From NCBI GenBank assembly GCA_964019335.1, contig OZ025674.1:496001-560000 (forward strand): 64,000 nt of DNA, given 5' to 3'. Position 1 is the stretch's first letter, and each line of letters opens with the position of its first letter. Under the pieces are notes generated by a model that was not told the DNA's origin, did not search any database, and saw nothing but the letters and a program-made list of their open reading frames with translations. The stretch comes from Diplonema japonicum. Taxonomy: Eukaryota; Euglenozoa; Diplonemea; Diplonemida; Diplonemidae. This document shows positions 1 through 11,976 of the stretch, piece by piece. The position numbers were made by a program, and so were the translations under genes.

Positions 1-2133
1 CCTCCCCCCCTCCTTACCCTCCTTACCCTTGCTTTAGCAAAAGAAACTAAAGCGGGAAGCGAGTGGGTGTGCGAAGCTGGTTTACTGACAGGACTCTCAT
101 GCGGGAATAAAGGGAGAATGAGAAAGTAGCATGCTTAGTTTTTTGGTTCCAAAGATATGAAAGGTTTTCCGAAAAAAAGATTTGGACTAGGCAAAAAAAT
201 GAAGAAAAAAAAAAGACGGAAAAAAAAAAAAAAAGAAAAAAGAAGTTAACCAGTTTTAGCCACAACACACACACACACACACACACAGTCTTGTTTGACC
301 TCTGCCTCTCTGTTGCAACAATATAACTGCGATGTAAGTTTTCTTTTTTTTTTTTCTTTTTTTTTTTTTAATATTTTTATTTTTTTGTACCCACTCTTTG
401 AAATGTCGGATTTGACTGATGAAGAAAAAAGAAGAAAAAGAAGAGGAACACGCACACACAAGGAGGGGTATCTGGGTGGAATTTTCGGGTATAATTTACC
501 CAGGGGTGGTGCGGCTGTGCGTACGGCTCCTTACCCCTACAGGTACAGGCTACGGGTCAAAGGGCTTACTGGACAAGAGGGGCAAATGGGAGTGGGGCAC
601 AAAAATGGATGGAAGAGAGGGCGGGCGGCAGGCTTCATGCAAACACTTTTACACCCGATTCGTCTCCATCAGACGCTCTCTTTGTCATCAGGATCAGGCG
701 CCCTGATGCAGGTCTTCCAACGCCAGTTCTGCCGCACGCCAGTAGTCTCTCACAAACTGCGTGCAGGTGAAACTACGTTTTCTGAAGTAGAGTTTGACCT
801 GAATTATATCTCTGACAAGAATCAGCTTTGTCAAATCTCAATGGCCGATCTTTGGGCCTTTGACCTTGAACGGTGCCCCTCACCCCTAGCTCCCTACACC
901 GCAGGCCTGACCCAAAGCCTCATGCCTATAAGTCGCAAGATACACATGTCCGGTGACTATTGCCTTTGACTTTTCTTGAAGACTTTCCAAAATGAATGCC
1001 GTACGCAAAAAATGCGTACGCGTGCCGTACGCAGCAAATCTAAAAAAAGTGCGTACGGCGTACGTTCGAAATACGCGTACGCCGACAACGTAGCCCTAGG
1101 GGGGGGGGGGGGGGGGGGGAGAGAGAGAGAGAGGGGAAAAAAAAGGGGTGATAAAGACACAAAGTAACCATACATCCTGCTCCCCAGCTGGCGTTTACTC
1201 TCTATTTTATTTTCACCTCAACACAAAGGGAGAAAGCTAAAATTATTATATTCGTACACTTTGGTACAGTGCAAGCAAAAAAAAGGGGGGGGGGACCTTG
1301 TACTGCCCTTCTTCTTTTTTTTTTTGGTATGTCAGTTCTAGGTGCAAGCTGAGTATAAAAGAAAGAAAAAGAAGGGGGAGGGGGGACAATATAAGTCTAC
1401 GTTTTTTTTTTCTTGTTAATTCTCGGTTTTCCTCCTTTCCCCCCCTTTCTCTTTTGAAACTTTTTCTTATTCTTTGGGTGCTACCCATCGTTTCCTTTTT
1501 TTTTTTTTTTTCCCCCTCTCCCCCTTCTTTTCTTGATGTAACTCCTCAAAAAAAAAAAAAAGGTTTTTGCGAAAAAAAAAAAAGAAATTGCAAGTTTCTA
1601 CAAAGGATTTCATAGTGCTTCTTCTTCTTCTTTTTTTTTTTTTTTTGAGAACAAAGGGGGGCGTCTCACAAAGACTTCCTTTAACTCATATATATAAATG
1701 TTTTGCTTGTTTTCTTTGTTAGAGTATTAATTACGAATTCTTCCTCGCCCCAAAGGTCCGACTCCGTGGGAAACTCAACTTGCGATGCAAGTGGGGGGGG
1801 GTAGGAGAGAAAGAGCGAAAAGAGAACAAAATCCATTAACCTTCTTCACCTTGCTGGAAGGTCCAGCTAGTGCCCCCTTGACATCATTTCCCGGGTAAAT
1901 AGTGTGGCAATCAGAGACCGGTCCAGCTGGTATATCTTTATATCCGATTTTTTTGCGGATGATTCCCCATAGAGCACCCACAGGATTATCTTGGCGTTAC
2001 TTCCTTTAAAGTTTTAAAGGAAGAAAAAAAAAAAAGCGACGAAGGAAAGGAAAAAGAGGAAGAACCACCTTTTTTTTTTTTTTTTTTTTTTTGTGTTCCC
2101 GTATTGACAAATAAATAAGTATATTGTCAGTAC

Positions 2134-2166
<33 letters not shown>

Positions 2167-3539
2167 GGTAAAAGAAAATGGGAAAGGGCTACTCGTTGGC
2201 AGCACTGTCAGTTGATTTTATACAGATTTTTTTTTCCCCCTGGAACAAGGTTCAAAAAGAAAACTTTAAAGAAGATTTGAAAAACGGGCAGCTCTGTCGT
2301 TGTGACTGCTTTGCACAAAGTGAGCAGACTCTTTTTTTTTTTTTCCTCTCTTTTTTTTCTTTGTTCTTTGTTCTCCCCCTCCCCCCTCTCTTTTTTTCTC
2401 TTTTTCTTTTTCTTGGGATTTATTCTATATAAAGAGTAGAAGGAAAGGCGCAATCTCCCTCTTTTCCCCCCCCCCACCACCCAATCCCCCTCTCAAATTG
2501 TGTAGCAGTTTCTCTTACACAGTTTAAGCTCTCTCTTTATTTCCTTTTTTTTTTTTTTTTTTTTTGCTCCTATTATTTGTTTTTTTTCTTCTTTTTTTTT
2601 TCCTCCGTCCTCTTCTCTTTTACTCCCTAGTCCTTCGAACGTGAACCCGAGAAAAAAAAAAAAAAAAAAAAGAAGGTTTTTACAAATGCAGAGGTTTTGA
2701 GTCATTCTCCCCCGACCCCCCTTTTTTTTTTGGTAGTGGTGAAGTGCCGTCCGGGTTGTGTCGAAAACACCCTGGGCTTCGAGCCGATCACGGGGAAGAA
2801 GAGGGGGAGGTCTTCTCGTTATACACTTTGAGATAGATGAAAAACAGGAACCTCCTTTTTTATTTTTTTTTTATGAAAAAACAGAACACATGTTTAAGTT
2901 TCTTTCGACCTCTGCAGATAGAAATTCACATAGTGCACAAACAACAACAGGTAGCGGGATAGTTTTTTTTTTTTTTTTCCGACTCGACTCGTACTCACTA
3001 TCGCGATTTACATTTTGGTTACTCGGGTTTTCCGTTCTTTATGCCGTTGGGAAAGAATTATATTTTTTTTTTTTCCTTGTGCCAAGAAAACATATTCACT
3101 ACAAGGGAAACATATAAATCTTTTTTTTTTTTGGTTTTTTCTTCTTCATCATTTTAGTAATTTTTAGTCTATTTCCCCCTTTGCTGTATATTCTCTGATG
3201 TGTTAATTTTCAAAGGCCCGTCTCTTTTTCCCCTCCCTTTTTTTTTTAAAAGAAAACTTTAAAAAAAAAAGGGGGAAAGGCACATGGCAGAGCTTGCACA
3301 TTGGAAAGATACCTTTTTTTTTTTGGTTGTCCTCTATCCCCATTTTAAAATATTTTCCATTTATTATTGAAATAAAAGCAAAGGTTTTCTTTTTCTTTTT
3401 TTTCTCATCCCTTCTTCTTCTTTTCTCCCCCCCCCCTATTCCATTGTTTCAAAAGTCTTTTTTTTATTCTCAACCATTTCATCCCCCTGCTGCTGCTCTT
3501 TCCTTATACTCTCCTCCTTTCTACTCTTTTCTTTTATGC
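1..3539. other. Homopolymer-rich non-coding region
   Basis: No ORF here resembles a known protein. The stretch is dominated by A and T runs, pyrimidine blocks and short CA repeats (about 266-288). A 224-residue open frame at 295-969 has no recognisable motif and starts inside a T run. A cluster of GCGTACGC-type palindromes lies at about 1001-1085 and is listed separately. Nothing else interpretable was seen. Confidence 0.6.
1001..1085. repeat. Cluster of GCGTACGC-type palindromic motifs
   Basis: The core CGTACG, itself palindromic, occurs about six times within roughly 85 bp, usually as GCGTACGC or GCCGTACGC. Short A-rich spacers separate the copies. The cluster is followed by a G run and a GA repeat. 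Function is unknown. It could be a cluster of protein-binding sites or a decayed satellite. Confidence 0.6.
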
Positions 3540-3540
3540 A

Positions 3541-3720
3541 GATATTGATGAATGGCAGCAAACTGCACGAGCGCAGAATATTGGCTCCCCATTTGGTGAT
3601 TTAGTGCATGTGCACACCGCACGCATTAAAGACACGATGCGGTATACAAAAGAAGCTACAGCTCGACCAAAATGCACCCCCTGAAATCAAGAAGACAGTG
3701 CTTTGTCCAAGGCGTCTCCG
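3541..3720 (+). repeat. Dispersed repeat fragment, copy 1 (ACCGCACGCATTAA family)
   Basis: About 100 bp of this block resembles 20917-20995. Both share GCACACCGCACGCATTAA and, downstream, CCCCCTG-x-ATTCAAG followed by AGACAGT. In each copy the open frame contains the peptide HTARIK and stops a few codons later, which suggests a decayed coding fragment of a repetitive element. Copy 1 is preceded by a pyrimidine tract ending in GCAG that resembles a splice acceptor. The parent element is not identified. Confidence 0.55.
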
Positions 3721-3860
3721 ACACTGGCCACCTTTATCGAATTTCTTTTTTTTTTTTATATGCCATCTCTCTCTCCCCCCCCCCTCTCCCCTTCTCCTTC
3801 TTCTTCTTCTCCCCTCATTCTATACCTTATCTTGCAGCATAAAAAAACCCTATTTAACCA

Positions 3861-4907
3861 TTAACCACTAAAGGACCGGGGGTTTTGGCGAAAAAAGTGC
3901 CAAGGACCGTCTATTTACGAACCCGGAAAAAAGAAAATGCGAGAGTTTAACCATAGGAAAGTACACTATACCCTTTAAAAAGCACGTGACCCAGGGGGTA
4001 AAAAAAACAGTTTATTTTCCATGCAGGGGGGCTTACTTAGTGTTCATACGGGGTCGGGAGAGGAAATATACGACAAAGTACTGAGCATCACGAGCGACTT
4101 TGCTCAACCCACTCGAGGGCGCTTGGGCGGAGGACAGCCTCCCCCACTTTTTTTTTTCCCCACAGATGTCGATTTTCTTCCAACATTGAGTCCTGGCGGA
4201 CGCTGGAGCCTTTGAGGATTTTTTTTTCAAGCGTCCCCAGAATTGTCGGTATTTTACCATGTCAGGGTAGTCATTTTTTGTATGAAAAACCTCAAAGCAC
4301 TCAGGGCACAGGGCAACATTGCACGTTTTGCAGGTGTAAAATTGTTTTTTTTTTGATTTTTGGCACAGCCTTGAGGTGAATTTCGTCCATCAAGGCGGGC
4401 AGAACCCAGACGGCGATCCAGGTGTTCAGTTGTACCACGTCTGCGTCGAATGTGGTGCCCTTGGATGTGGCATACACCTTCGAACAGCTGATAATGGACC
4501 TCAGCAAGCTGTTTGTGATAAACAAACAGAAAAGTTGTAGCCTATCCATGTTGCTGTTCGATGTTGCTGGACCCCTGTACCCATGTCACTTCCTGGCCGG
4601 TATACGGTTGATATTTGTCCCCCAGCGCACACCACCCTCATCTGAGGTGGTGCTGGGGTTGGAAGAAGCACTTCCCAAGGTCCTGAGAAGCTGCTCTCAA
4701 ATAATAAGTACAAAAGGAAACCAAGCAACCCCCTTGGGGACGGGTTTTTGTGTTTATTCTCCGCGCAAAAGGGTATTTCAAATATAAAAAATCGCGGAAC
4801 AATGGGTCTTAGTAAAATCCAGGGGCTGTGTGGCACAAAAAGTGTCACATAGAAAAGATAATTTTTCTTCCATTTCACATATGTCCTCATGGTCCTTTAG
4901 TGGTTAA
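3861..4907. mobile_element. piggyBac-like element relic A (TTAA-flanked)
   Basis: The block starts with TTAA followed by CCACTAAAGGACC (3865-3877). It ends with the exact inverted copy GGTCCTTTAGTGG (4891-4903) followed by TTAA (4904-4907). TTAA target duplication with short terminal inverted repeats is the signature of piggyBac elements. The roughly 1-kb interior has stop codons in all frames and no transposase that I can recognise, so this is a non-autonomous or heavily deleted copy. The right-hand TTAA is shared with the neighbouring relic B, so the two are either adjacent or nested. Confidence 0.75.
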
Positions 4908-5951
4908 AGGACGAAGCGCTAGATATCTAGCGATCAAAAAATTAAGATTTTTGTATAGGCATTTTAAGTACCATAGACCCTTACCCTTGCACAGAATGAC
5001 CTAGTTCCGCGATTTCTTTTCCATCGAAAATCACTTTTGGCCCCTAGATTAACCTCCAAAAACACCCTCGAAACCAGTTTTGGGTGGCACGAAAGCTCAT
5101 ATGAGCAGTACTGATTCACGACGAGTTCGGTAATGCCCAAGGGGACATACTCACTGACGATGGGACCTCACCTAGCGCCAGTAGTGACGAGAATAGTGAA
5201 AATATGCGCTGGTAGAGCGATATTACGCAGGTTACGCGTAAGAAGTGACAGGGCACAGGGGGGCAGAAATCACACGGTAGGCATCGCTTCAGAGTATTCC
5301 AGCCTGCAAAGAGGACAGGTGAGGCTGTGCACCGGGCAGAATCTGACACAGGTTCTGAAATGGGGACCGAGGGGCCCAGGGAAGATGCTAGGCGCGACTT
5401 CACTGGTCCAAAAAACTGGATGCAGCAAGACAATGCACACACCACATGCGTGTTTTGGGGGTCCGGGTGCAAACTATCTTCATCTGCAAGGCTCGTACCG
5501 TGCATCTGTGCCCAGCTTGCTTTGCGGACTATCACGAACCAGTGGTTTAACCACCCCAATCTACCCCCTCTGGAGGCCCGGCCACACCGAAGAAACGCCT
5601 AAGGTACCAGCGTCTCCAAACACATACCCTTCTCCCCAGGTCGTCATCTGAGCCAAGTCCCAAAAGCAAAACCCCCCCTAGCACTCCGAGGCCCAAGCGA
5701 AAAAAGTAATGAAGTGTCTAACCTATGGGTGGGTTTTTACAATAGATTTCACTTCAATTCCTTGTTCTATTCACTTCCCAGGGCCTTTGAGGGGCGTCTG
5801 GGGGTGTTTTTTGTCCCTCCTGGGTGATGTATTTTCTTTTACACAAGCGCCGTTCTATGGTTGCATGCTCGAGGATGTTTTAATTTTAGAAAATAAAAAA
5901 GTCGGTGGTGACCTTTTTTTTGCCCAAAAACCCCCGTCCTTTAATGGTTAA
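4904..5951 (+). mobile_element. piggyBac-like element relic B with transposase remnants
   Basis: The right end is GTCCTTTAATGG (5936-5947) followed by TTAA (5948-5951). Its inner flank CCCCC plus an A-rich stretch mirrors the left end of relic A at 3865-3889, so the whole 3861-5951 block may once have been one element. The left end at 4904 reads TTAAAGGACG, a partial inverted match to the right end. Inside, an acidic frame near 5116-5210 (with SSDENSEN) resembles a transposase N-terminus. A frame at about 5440-5545 holds CKAR..HLCPACFADYHE, resembling the cysteine/histidine-rich tail of piggyBac transposases. Frames are broken by stops, so this is a pseudogene copy. Confidence 0.65.
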
Positions 5952-5987
5952 TTTAATTTATTTTCTATTCCTATTCTAGGTAGAAAT

Positions 5988-6485
5988 ATGTACATTATAA
6001 CAATAGCTGCAGTAGTAGCTGCAGCGGAGACGGTGTGTCTGGAGGGATTCATAGATGTTGTAAGGGGCGATATTTCGAAGGTAAAGACGGAGGAAAGGGG
6101 GCAGGTGATAGGCAGCTGTGAGGTGGAGCCAGCAGTGACAAGGAAGCTGCTCGAGATCGCAGTGGAGGAGGAAGAGCTCATGCTGGAGATCAAAAGACAA
6201 TGGATCGCCTCCTTCAACCTGGCGGTCGTGCAATGCGAGGGAAACAAGAAAGCCTTGGAAACCTTATCCGAGATAAAACCGGTCCTCCTCGACCCGCACC
6301 ACGCGACCGAAGGCCCGGAGCTCCGGTCGGCCTCTGTGTTGAGCCTCGACGCCACTACCTTAGAAATGTTCCGCGAAAAAGGCATCACCGCTGACAACAG
6401 GTGCAGCATCAACTGGGACAGAGTTGCAGCCTTCGTTCGCAGCCGGTGGTCGGTCTATCAAACTAGAATTCTAGCTTTGCTGTAA
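5988..6485 (+). CDS. Uncharacterised 165-aa protein
   Basis: This is a single-exon ORF from ATG 5988 to TAA 6483-6485. The product is unrecognised. Its first 16 or so residues are hydrophobic (MYIITIAAVVAAAETV) and could be a signal peptide or anchor. The rest is soluble and rich in Glu and Lys, with no motif I can name. The start is supported by an acceptor-like pyrimidine tract ending TTCTAG at 5979, eight bases upstream. Codons are GC-rich like the neighbouring channel gene and unlike the flanking A/T-rich DNA, which supports real coding. The gene lies only 36 bp after the TTAA end of piggyBac relic B, so part of its 5' region may border transposon sequence. It could instead be a domesticated or hitch-hiking transposon ORF, but it has no transposase motif. 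Confidence 0.6.
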   Translation: MYIITIAAVVAAAETVCLEGFIDVVRGDISKVKTEERGQVIGSCEVEPAVTRKLLEIAVEEEELMLEIKRQWIASFNLAVVQCEGNKKALETLSEIKPVLLDPHHATEGPELRSASVLSLDATTLEMFREKGITADNRCSINWDRVAAFVRSRWSVYQTRILALL

Positions 6486-6566
6486 TAAAAACGTATTTTT
6501 TTTTTTGTTGTTTTTTGAATTTCTTTTGTTATTTATTCTCCTTTTCAGGCAGGTGGGGACCATGTC

Positions 6567-9500
6567 ATGTCAACCCCGTCTGACCCCCCAACTGCCTCGC
6601 AGCATGAAGGCATCGATGTTGTAGTCGATGAGGGGGAATGCGAGCCAGTAGGGAAGGTACTAGATGATCAAGACAGCAATGGGGCGATGCTTCTTCGTCC
6701 CAACAGCATGTGTCTCAACAGAAAGGACACCGGCATCACCATTCCATCGCCCAGTGCAAGCCCGCGGAACTCCAGGAAGTCCGACGGGCAGATGTCGTAC
6801 GACATAAGCTTCACAGCACCCGACAGCGAGGTCGAGACAGCTGTTGAACCCAAAAAAGAACCGAAGAACGACAACAACGATGAGGCTGAGTTCGGTGTGT
6901 TCAGCACAGACAAGTCGTGGCTTGAGAACAACAAGGGGCTCACCCCGCACTTTGTTCCGGCGGAGCGCAAAACATCGTTAACATGCAATAGAAAAGAGCT
7001 CCAGAAGCTTATCGCACACCCCATGCTCCCGAAAGAAGCAGTCGAGGCATTGGCAGGCGCACAACGACGACCGACAGCAGAGGTTGCGGAGATAACACGG
7101 CGCATTATGTTGAAGCCAGAAACACCTATGGAGATCTCCAATGCGATATGCAAGGTGGTGGTTAGCAACAATCTTGCGCAGGCTGCAAAGGCGATGCGAC
7201 GTGACACGGCGAGCACTGTGATCACCCAAATGGAAGAGGAAGGCGTCGCGTTCGAAGAAGCAGTGCGCCGGCACGGCCTGCAAGGGAAGTCCTTCAAGAT
7301 CTTCAGGCCGACCAACATCGTCCGCGTCGTCTGCGCCACTATCATCCTGCACCCCATCGTGACAGGCTGCCTCACAGCACTCATTTTGTTCAACAGCATC
7401 GCAGTGGCATTCACGGACACAAAACAACTTAAGGGAACGGAGCCCAAGTCAGACCTCACCACAACTGTTCTGTTGATCGATAGGATCTCGGTGTATATAT
7501 TTTTTCTGGAGTACATTATGAAGATGATTGCACTGGGCGTTTATGACGGTTCATACACGCTGTTTGGACGGAAACACGGGCGGTGGTTCGCGGCAGACTT
7601 TTTCATTGTACTCCTGAGTGTGGTGCTGGTCACGTCGAACGAAGGCAGTGGGATCAGCATGCTCCGTGCCTTCCGAGCTGTACGTCCATTGAGGTCCGTC
7701 CGCGCGTTCAGCGGGATCCGTGCCATCCTCGACTCCCTGATGCAGTCGGTTCAACTGTTGGGCGATTCCGTCACATTGCTGTGCTTCTCGTTGCTGATGT
7801 GGGGGATGATCGGGGTGGAGTTCTTCAGAGGTGTTTTGCACCACCGCTGCATGCTGGAGGATGATGTGACAATTGATTCCAATTTCACCGTTTCGTACCT
7901 GCCGTCGATCCCCATGCAGTACTGCTCAGACGACGTGCCCTGCCCGGGGGAGATGGAGTGCGTAGTGGCCGACCCCGTCTACCCTTATAAATACGCGAAT
8001 TTCGATAACATGGCTTCCGCGTTGCTGACGATCTTTCAGGTGATCACGCTGTCGTCGTGGACAGACATCATGACCGCCCACATCAACGGCTCCACACGTG
8101 TGGTCGCCACCTCGTACTTCGTCACATTAGTTCTCTTCGTGTCATGGATAGTCTTGAACCTCTTTGTAGCAGTTATCAACACTGTTTTTTCAACAATCCG
8201 ATCTCGGCAAGCAGGCTCCGGGTTTGGCAACGACGCTGATTATGTGGACATAAAGACGTACTGGGAGAAGCTCTCGACATGTCTCTTGGGGATGATCCGA
8301 AAGACTGAAACGGTGGCCAAAACCGTAGTGTGGAACGAGTCCCAACAGGACGATAAAGAGCGGAAGCCGTCGAAGCTGTCAGAGGTTATCTCCTCCCAAG
8401 CCGTCGAGCTCACAATCAACACACTGATCCTCATCAATCTTATCATGCAAGCTTCACAGTATCGTGGGATGGGGAAGACGCATGAGAATGTTTTGTTCTA
8501 CTCCGAGCATGTCTTTGCAGGGGTGTTTCTTGCTGAGATGTTGTTACGAATCGCTGCTTGCGGGTCGCTGGCCTCGTTCTTATCGGAGAGGTGGAATGTG
8601 TTTGATGCCACGTTGGTCGTTATCAGCTATGTCACGCTGTATTTTTTGGACACGAATGTTGCTTTTCTCCGGTCGTTCCGGGTGTTCAGAGCGGTGCGGT
8701 TGTTGCGATCGTCGCAAGCGAAGGGTCTGCGGCAGCTCGTTGAGAACTCCTTGAAGGCTCTGATCCCTGCAGCGAACGTCATGATATTCTTCATCTTCGG
8801 TTTGTTCCTCTTCGCGGGGCTTGGCAAACAGCTTTTAGGAGGCGAGCTCCCTGAGAACCCATCGTTCAGGGAAAGCTTCGACGACATGTGGAAGTCAACG
8901 GTGTCCCTGTTCGTGGTGATGACGGGAGACAATTGGTTTGCGTCGCTATACAAACTAATGGACCCCAGCGAAGGGTTCGGACCGGCGATTGTAGCTTTCT
9001 ACGTTGCGTTTTACATCTGGTCTGTGTGGGTGATGCTTTCACTCTTTACAGCAGTTGTCTTGGAGTCCTTTGCAGTCCCCGAAGAGGAGAAAATGTCGCG
9101 TATCAGAGAGAACAAGATAAAACAGCATGCGACAACAGCACCTGCCGACACTGAAACCGACTTGTTTCTCGACAAATTCTTCGACCCTACCACCCTCAAG
9201 ATACACTGGGAAAAAGACCCCCGCCCCCCTTTAATCGAAGACAGCAACGGTGCCGACTACGTCCGCCTCGGCGGTGCCGCCACCACATTGGGAAGCACGA
9301 CATGGCGGTGGCGAGCACACATGTCGCTGTTCCTGTTTGCTCCGAACCATGTTGTCAGACGGGCTTGCTATGCTCTAAGCACGCATAAATATTTTGAATG
9401 GGCTGTAATATTGATAATCTGCGCGTCGTGTTTCCTTTTAATATTGGGGAGTTACTTGCAAGCTCCGGAGGCTTACCACGCCAAAGAGGAAAGCAATACC

Positions 9501-11808
9501 TGGCTTGAAGGGATCGACATGGCGGTGGCGTACTTCTTCTTGTGCGAATTATTGGTGAAGGTGATTGCAAGGGGGTTCTTAATAGGTGATAAGACGTATC
9601 TGTCGGACCATTGGAACAGATTCGACTTCGTGCTGCTGGTTATGATGTTCTTGGCGCCAAGTGTTAAGACGCTACGTGTGCTGCGTGCGCTGAGGCCGTT
9701 GAGAATGGTGAGGAGGATGGACAGGATGAAGAACATAATGTCAGCCTTGTGGAAGTCCATCCCGATGATAGTAATGGTTTCCATCGCATCATTGTTTGTA
9801 ATAGTTATTTTTGGTTTGGTTGGTATGGGGCTCTTCATGGGCAAACTCGACATTTGCAACGAAAGAACAATGTCAAGACCGGACTGCATAGGTGTGTTTG
9901 AAACAGCAACTGGCTACCTTGTCCCAAGGGTGTGGAAACGTAACGATCTGCATTTCGACGACATGGGCTCCAGCGTGTTCACACTCCTCCAGGTTGTCTC
10001 GTTGAACAACTGGGCGAAACTAATGTACGCAACCATGGACAGCACATCAGAAGGCCGACCTCCGCAGCAGAACACTGCTGAAGGTTACGCTGTGTACTTC
10101 ATGTGCTACATCCTTCTTGGAAACTTCTTCCTCATTAACATTTTCATCGGTGTGATCATTGTGTCCATCAACACAGAGGAGAACGTGGAGCTCCTTACCG
10201 ACGACCAGCGAAACTGGCGAGAACTCACCAGACAGCTCGCCATGGTGCGTCCTATTATGTACAAAAAGCCACCCACCTCGCAAGTTAGACGGACGGTGTT
10301 TCACATTGTCGAAAGCTTGCCATTCTCGATGTTTATAGCAACAGTGTTGGTGCTGTATATGTTTCTCCTCATGGCACAGCACCATGGCGAACCGGGTTGG
10401 TTTGCGAATCTGTACAAGTTCGGCAACATTGCGGTCACAGGGGTGTTCGTGTGTGAAGTTTTAATGCGCATAACCGCGTACGGACCGAAGGTGTATTTCT
10501 ACTGCCATTGGAACAAATACGACTTCACACTAGTGGCGGGGAACGTAGTGTGCATGTTGATCATGGCTGCAGCCGGATTGCAAACCACGTCTTTCGTAGG
10601 GTACTTCTCGAAAATATTGCGTGTCGGAAGGTTGCTGAGGCTAGTCAAGCGCACGAAGGGAATCCGTTTCCTCCTTGAAACGCTCCTTAGGAGCTTGCAA
10701 GCGATAGCAAACGCCTTCTTAATGCTCGGGTTCCTCCTGTTTATATGGGGTCTGAGCGGTGTGGCCTTCTTCGGGTCCGTTCGCCACCAAAGGTATTTGA
10801 ACGACAAGACGAACTTCCGAACGTTCTTCAACGCAATAATGACACTATTCCGCATGGGCACCTTGGATGGCTGGAACGACATCATGTTCGACTGTGGTGT
10901 GCAGCACCCTTACTGCACGAAGGACGATGTTATGGATGACTGCGGTCCGGCACCGTGGATCACACGGCTCTACTTCTCGGCCTTTTACATCCTCGGGAGC
11001 CTTGTTGTCTACAACTTGTTGATAGGTATCATCATCGATGAGTTTGCAATCTGCTACTCCACACGTTACTTCGATATCAAGCCTGCTCACATTGAGGACT
11101 TTGTCCGAACGTGGCAGATGGAAGATGAAGAGAACGAAGGGTACCTCCCAAGGTGGCAGGTCATTAGAATCGTCAGGGAATTGCTTGATAAAGGGTATAT
11201 CAACAATAATAACAAAAAGAAGAGGGGGAAAAAAAAAGGAAAAAAAAAAAAACAGAAACACACTTGGATTCAAGACAAAGAGTGTTGAGTATCAGCTGCT
11301 TCTCTTCCACATGGATGTCATTGCAAAGAAGAGCAAAGCACGGTCAGATGGGGTGCCCGGTTCGCCTAGGAGGCGGTCTGTGCTGCAAATAGAGACAGGT
11401 GATGTTGACGCGCCGTATTCGTTTAAAACGATTTTGCTGTTGTTGGCAAAGCTCAGGGTGCCTGACACAGCCCTGACGGAGCCTGAGTTGAAGATGAGAA
11501 GGGAGATAAAGAAGAGAGCCACCTTGCTTTACCTTCGCAATAAGGCATTTGCGTCTATGCGGTCCTTTCACACCATTTGTAAGCTGGAGAAAGCCGATGT
11601 TCAGCAGGCCAACACGCTCGCCTCCCTCCGCTGTGACCTCCGCAGACGGCAGCAGCACGTGCTCGACAACGCGGGCTCGCACCCCAGCGCGGAGGCCTTC
11701 GACAGCGACGCCATCGACCACCAATACCGCAAGCAAAAGGGTGGCACCATTAAGGACGTCGCCAAGCGCAGCAAGCTGGCACTTAAAATCATGCGATCTG
11801 TCGGTTAG
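6567..11808 (+). CDS. Four-domain voltage-gated cation channel (Cav/NALCN/CatSper superfamily)
   Basis: Exons are 6567-11194 and 11256-11808, giving 1726 aa. The 61-nt intron (GTATATC...ACAG) is inferred because reading through it gives a lysine-rich tail and a stop, while splicing opens 183 further codons. Four repeats of six membrane segments are visible, beginning near residues 258, 613, 939 and 1243. Each S4 has Arg at every third position: near 364-385 (LRAFRAVRPLRSVR), 700-717, 1033-1052 and 1348-1365. The pore loops read TLSSW, TGDNW, SLNNW and TLDGW, so the selectivity positions are Ser496, Asp788, Asn1147 and Asp1434 rather than EEEE. The protein should sit in the plasma or flagellar membrane and pass cations on depolarisation; ion preference cannot be told. 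A cytosolic N-terminus of about 250 residues and a basic C-terminus flank the core. The acceptor-like CTCCTTTTCAG ends at 6548, and an out-of-frame ATG at 6562 lies just ahead of the chosen start. Confidence 0.93.
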
Positions 11809-11976
11809 CCGTTTTTGCTTTGTTGCGTTATGTCTTTTCTTATAACAAAAAAAAAAAAAGAAAAAAAGAAAAATGCCTTTTCTTTTTTACAAAAGAACAT
11901 GGCCCCCCTTTTTCTTCCCCTCTCATTTATATTTTGCGCCTTGCCACCTCCCCCCCTCCATCCCACCAAGGGTAAC

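Noticed and set aside
1-40. Possible telomere at the left edge (TTACCC-like words)
   Set aside because: The words are irregular, few and not the TTAGGG/CCCTAA repeat; the sequence soon becomes ordinary homopolymer DNA.
295-969. A 224-codon + strand frame near the window start
   Set aside because: It begins inside a T run, has mixed low-complexity composition and shows no family motif or coding bias.
2740-2800. A tRNA B-box-like word (GGCTTCGAGCC)
   Set aside because: No A box or cloverleaf could be drawn around it. No tRNA or rRNA gene is supported anywhere in the window.
6668-7516. A 282-codon - strand frame opposite the channel gene
   Set aside because: Shadow of the channel coding sequence, with no independent motif or acceptor signal.
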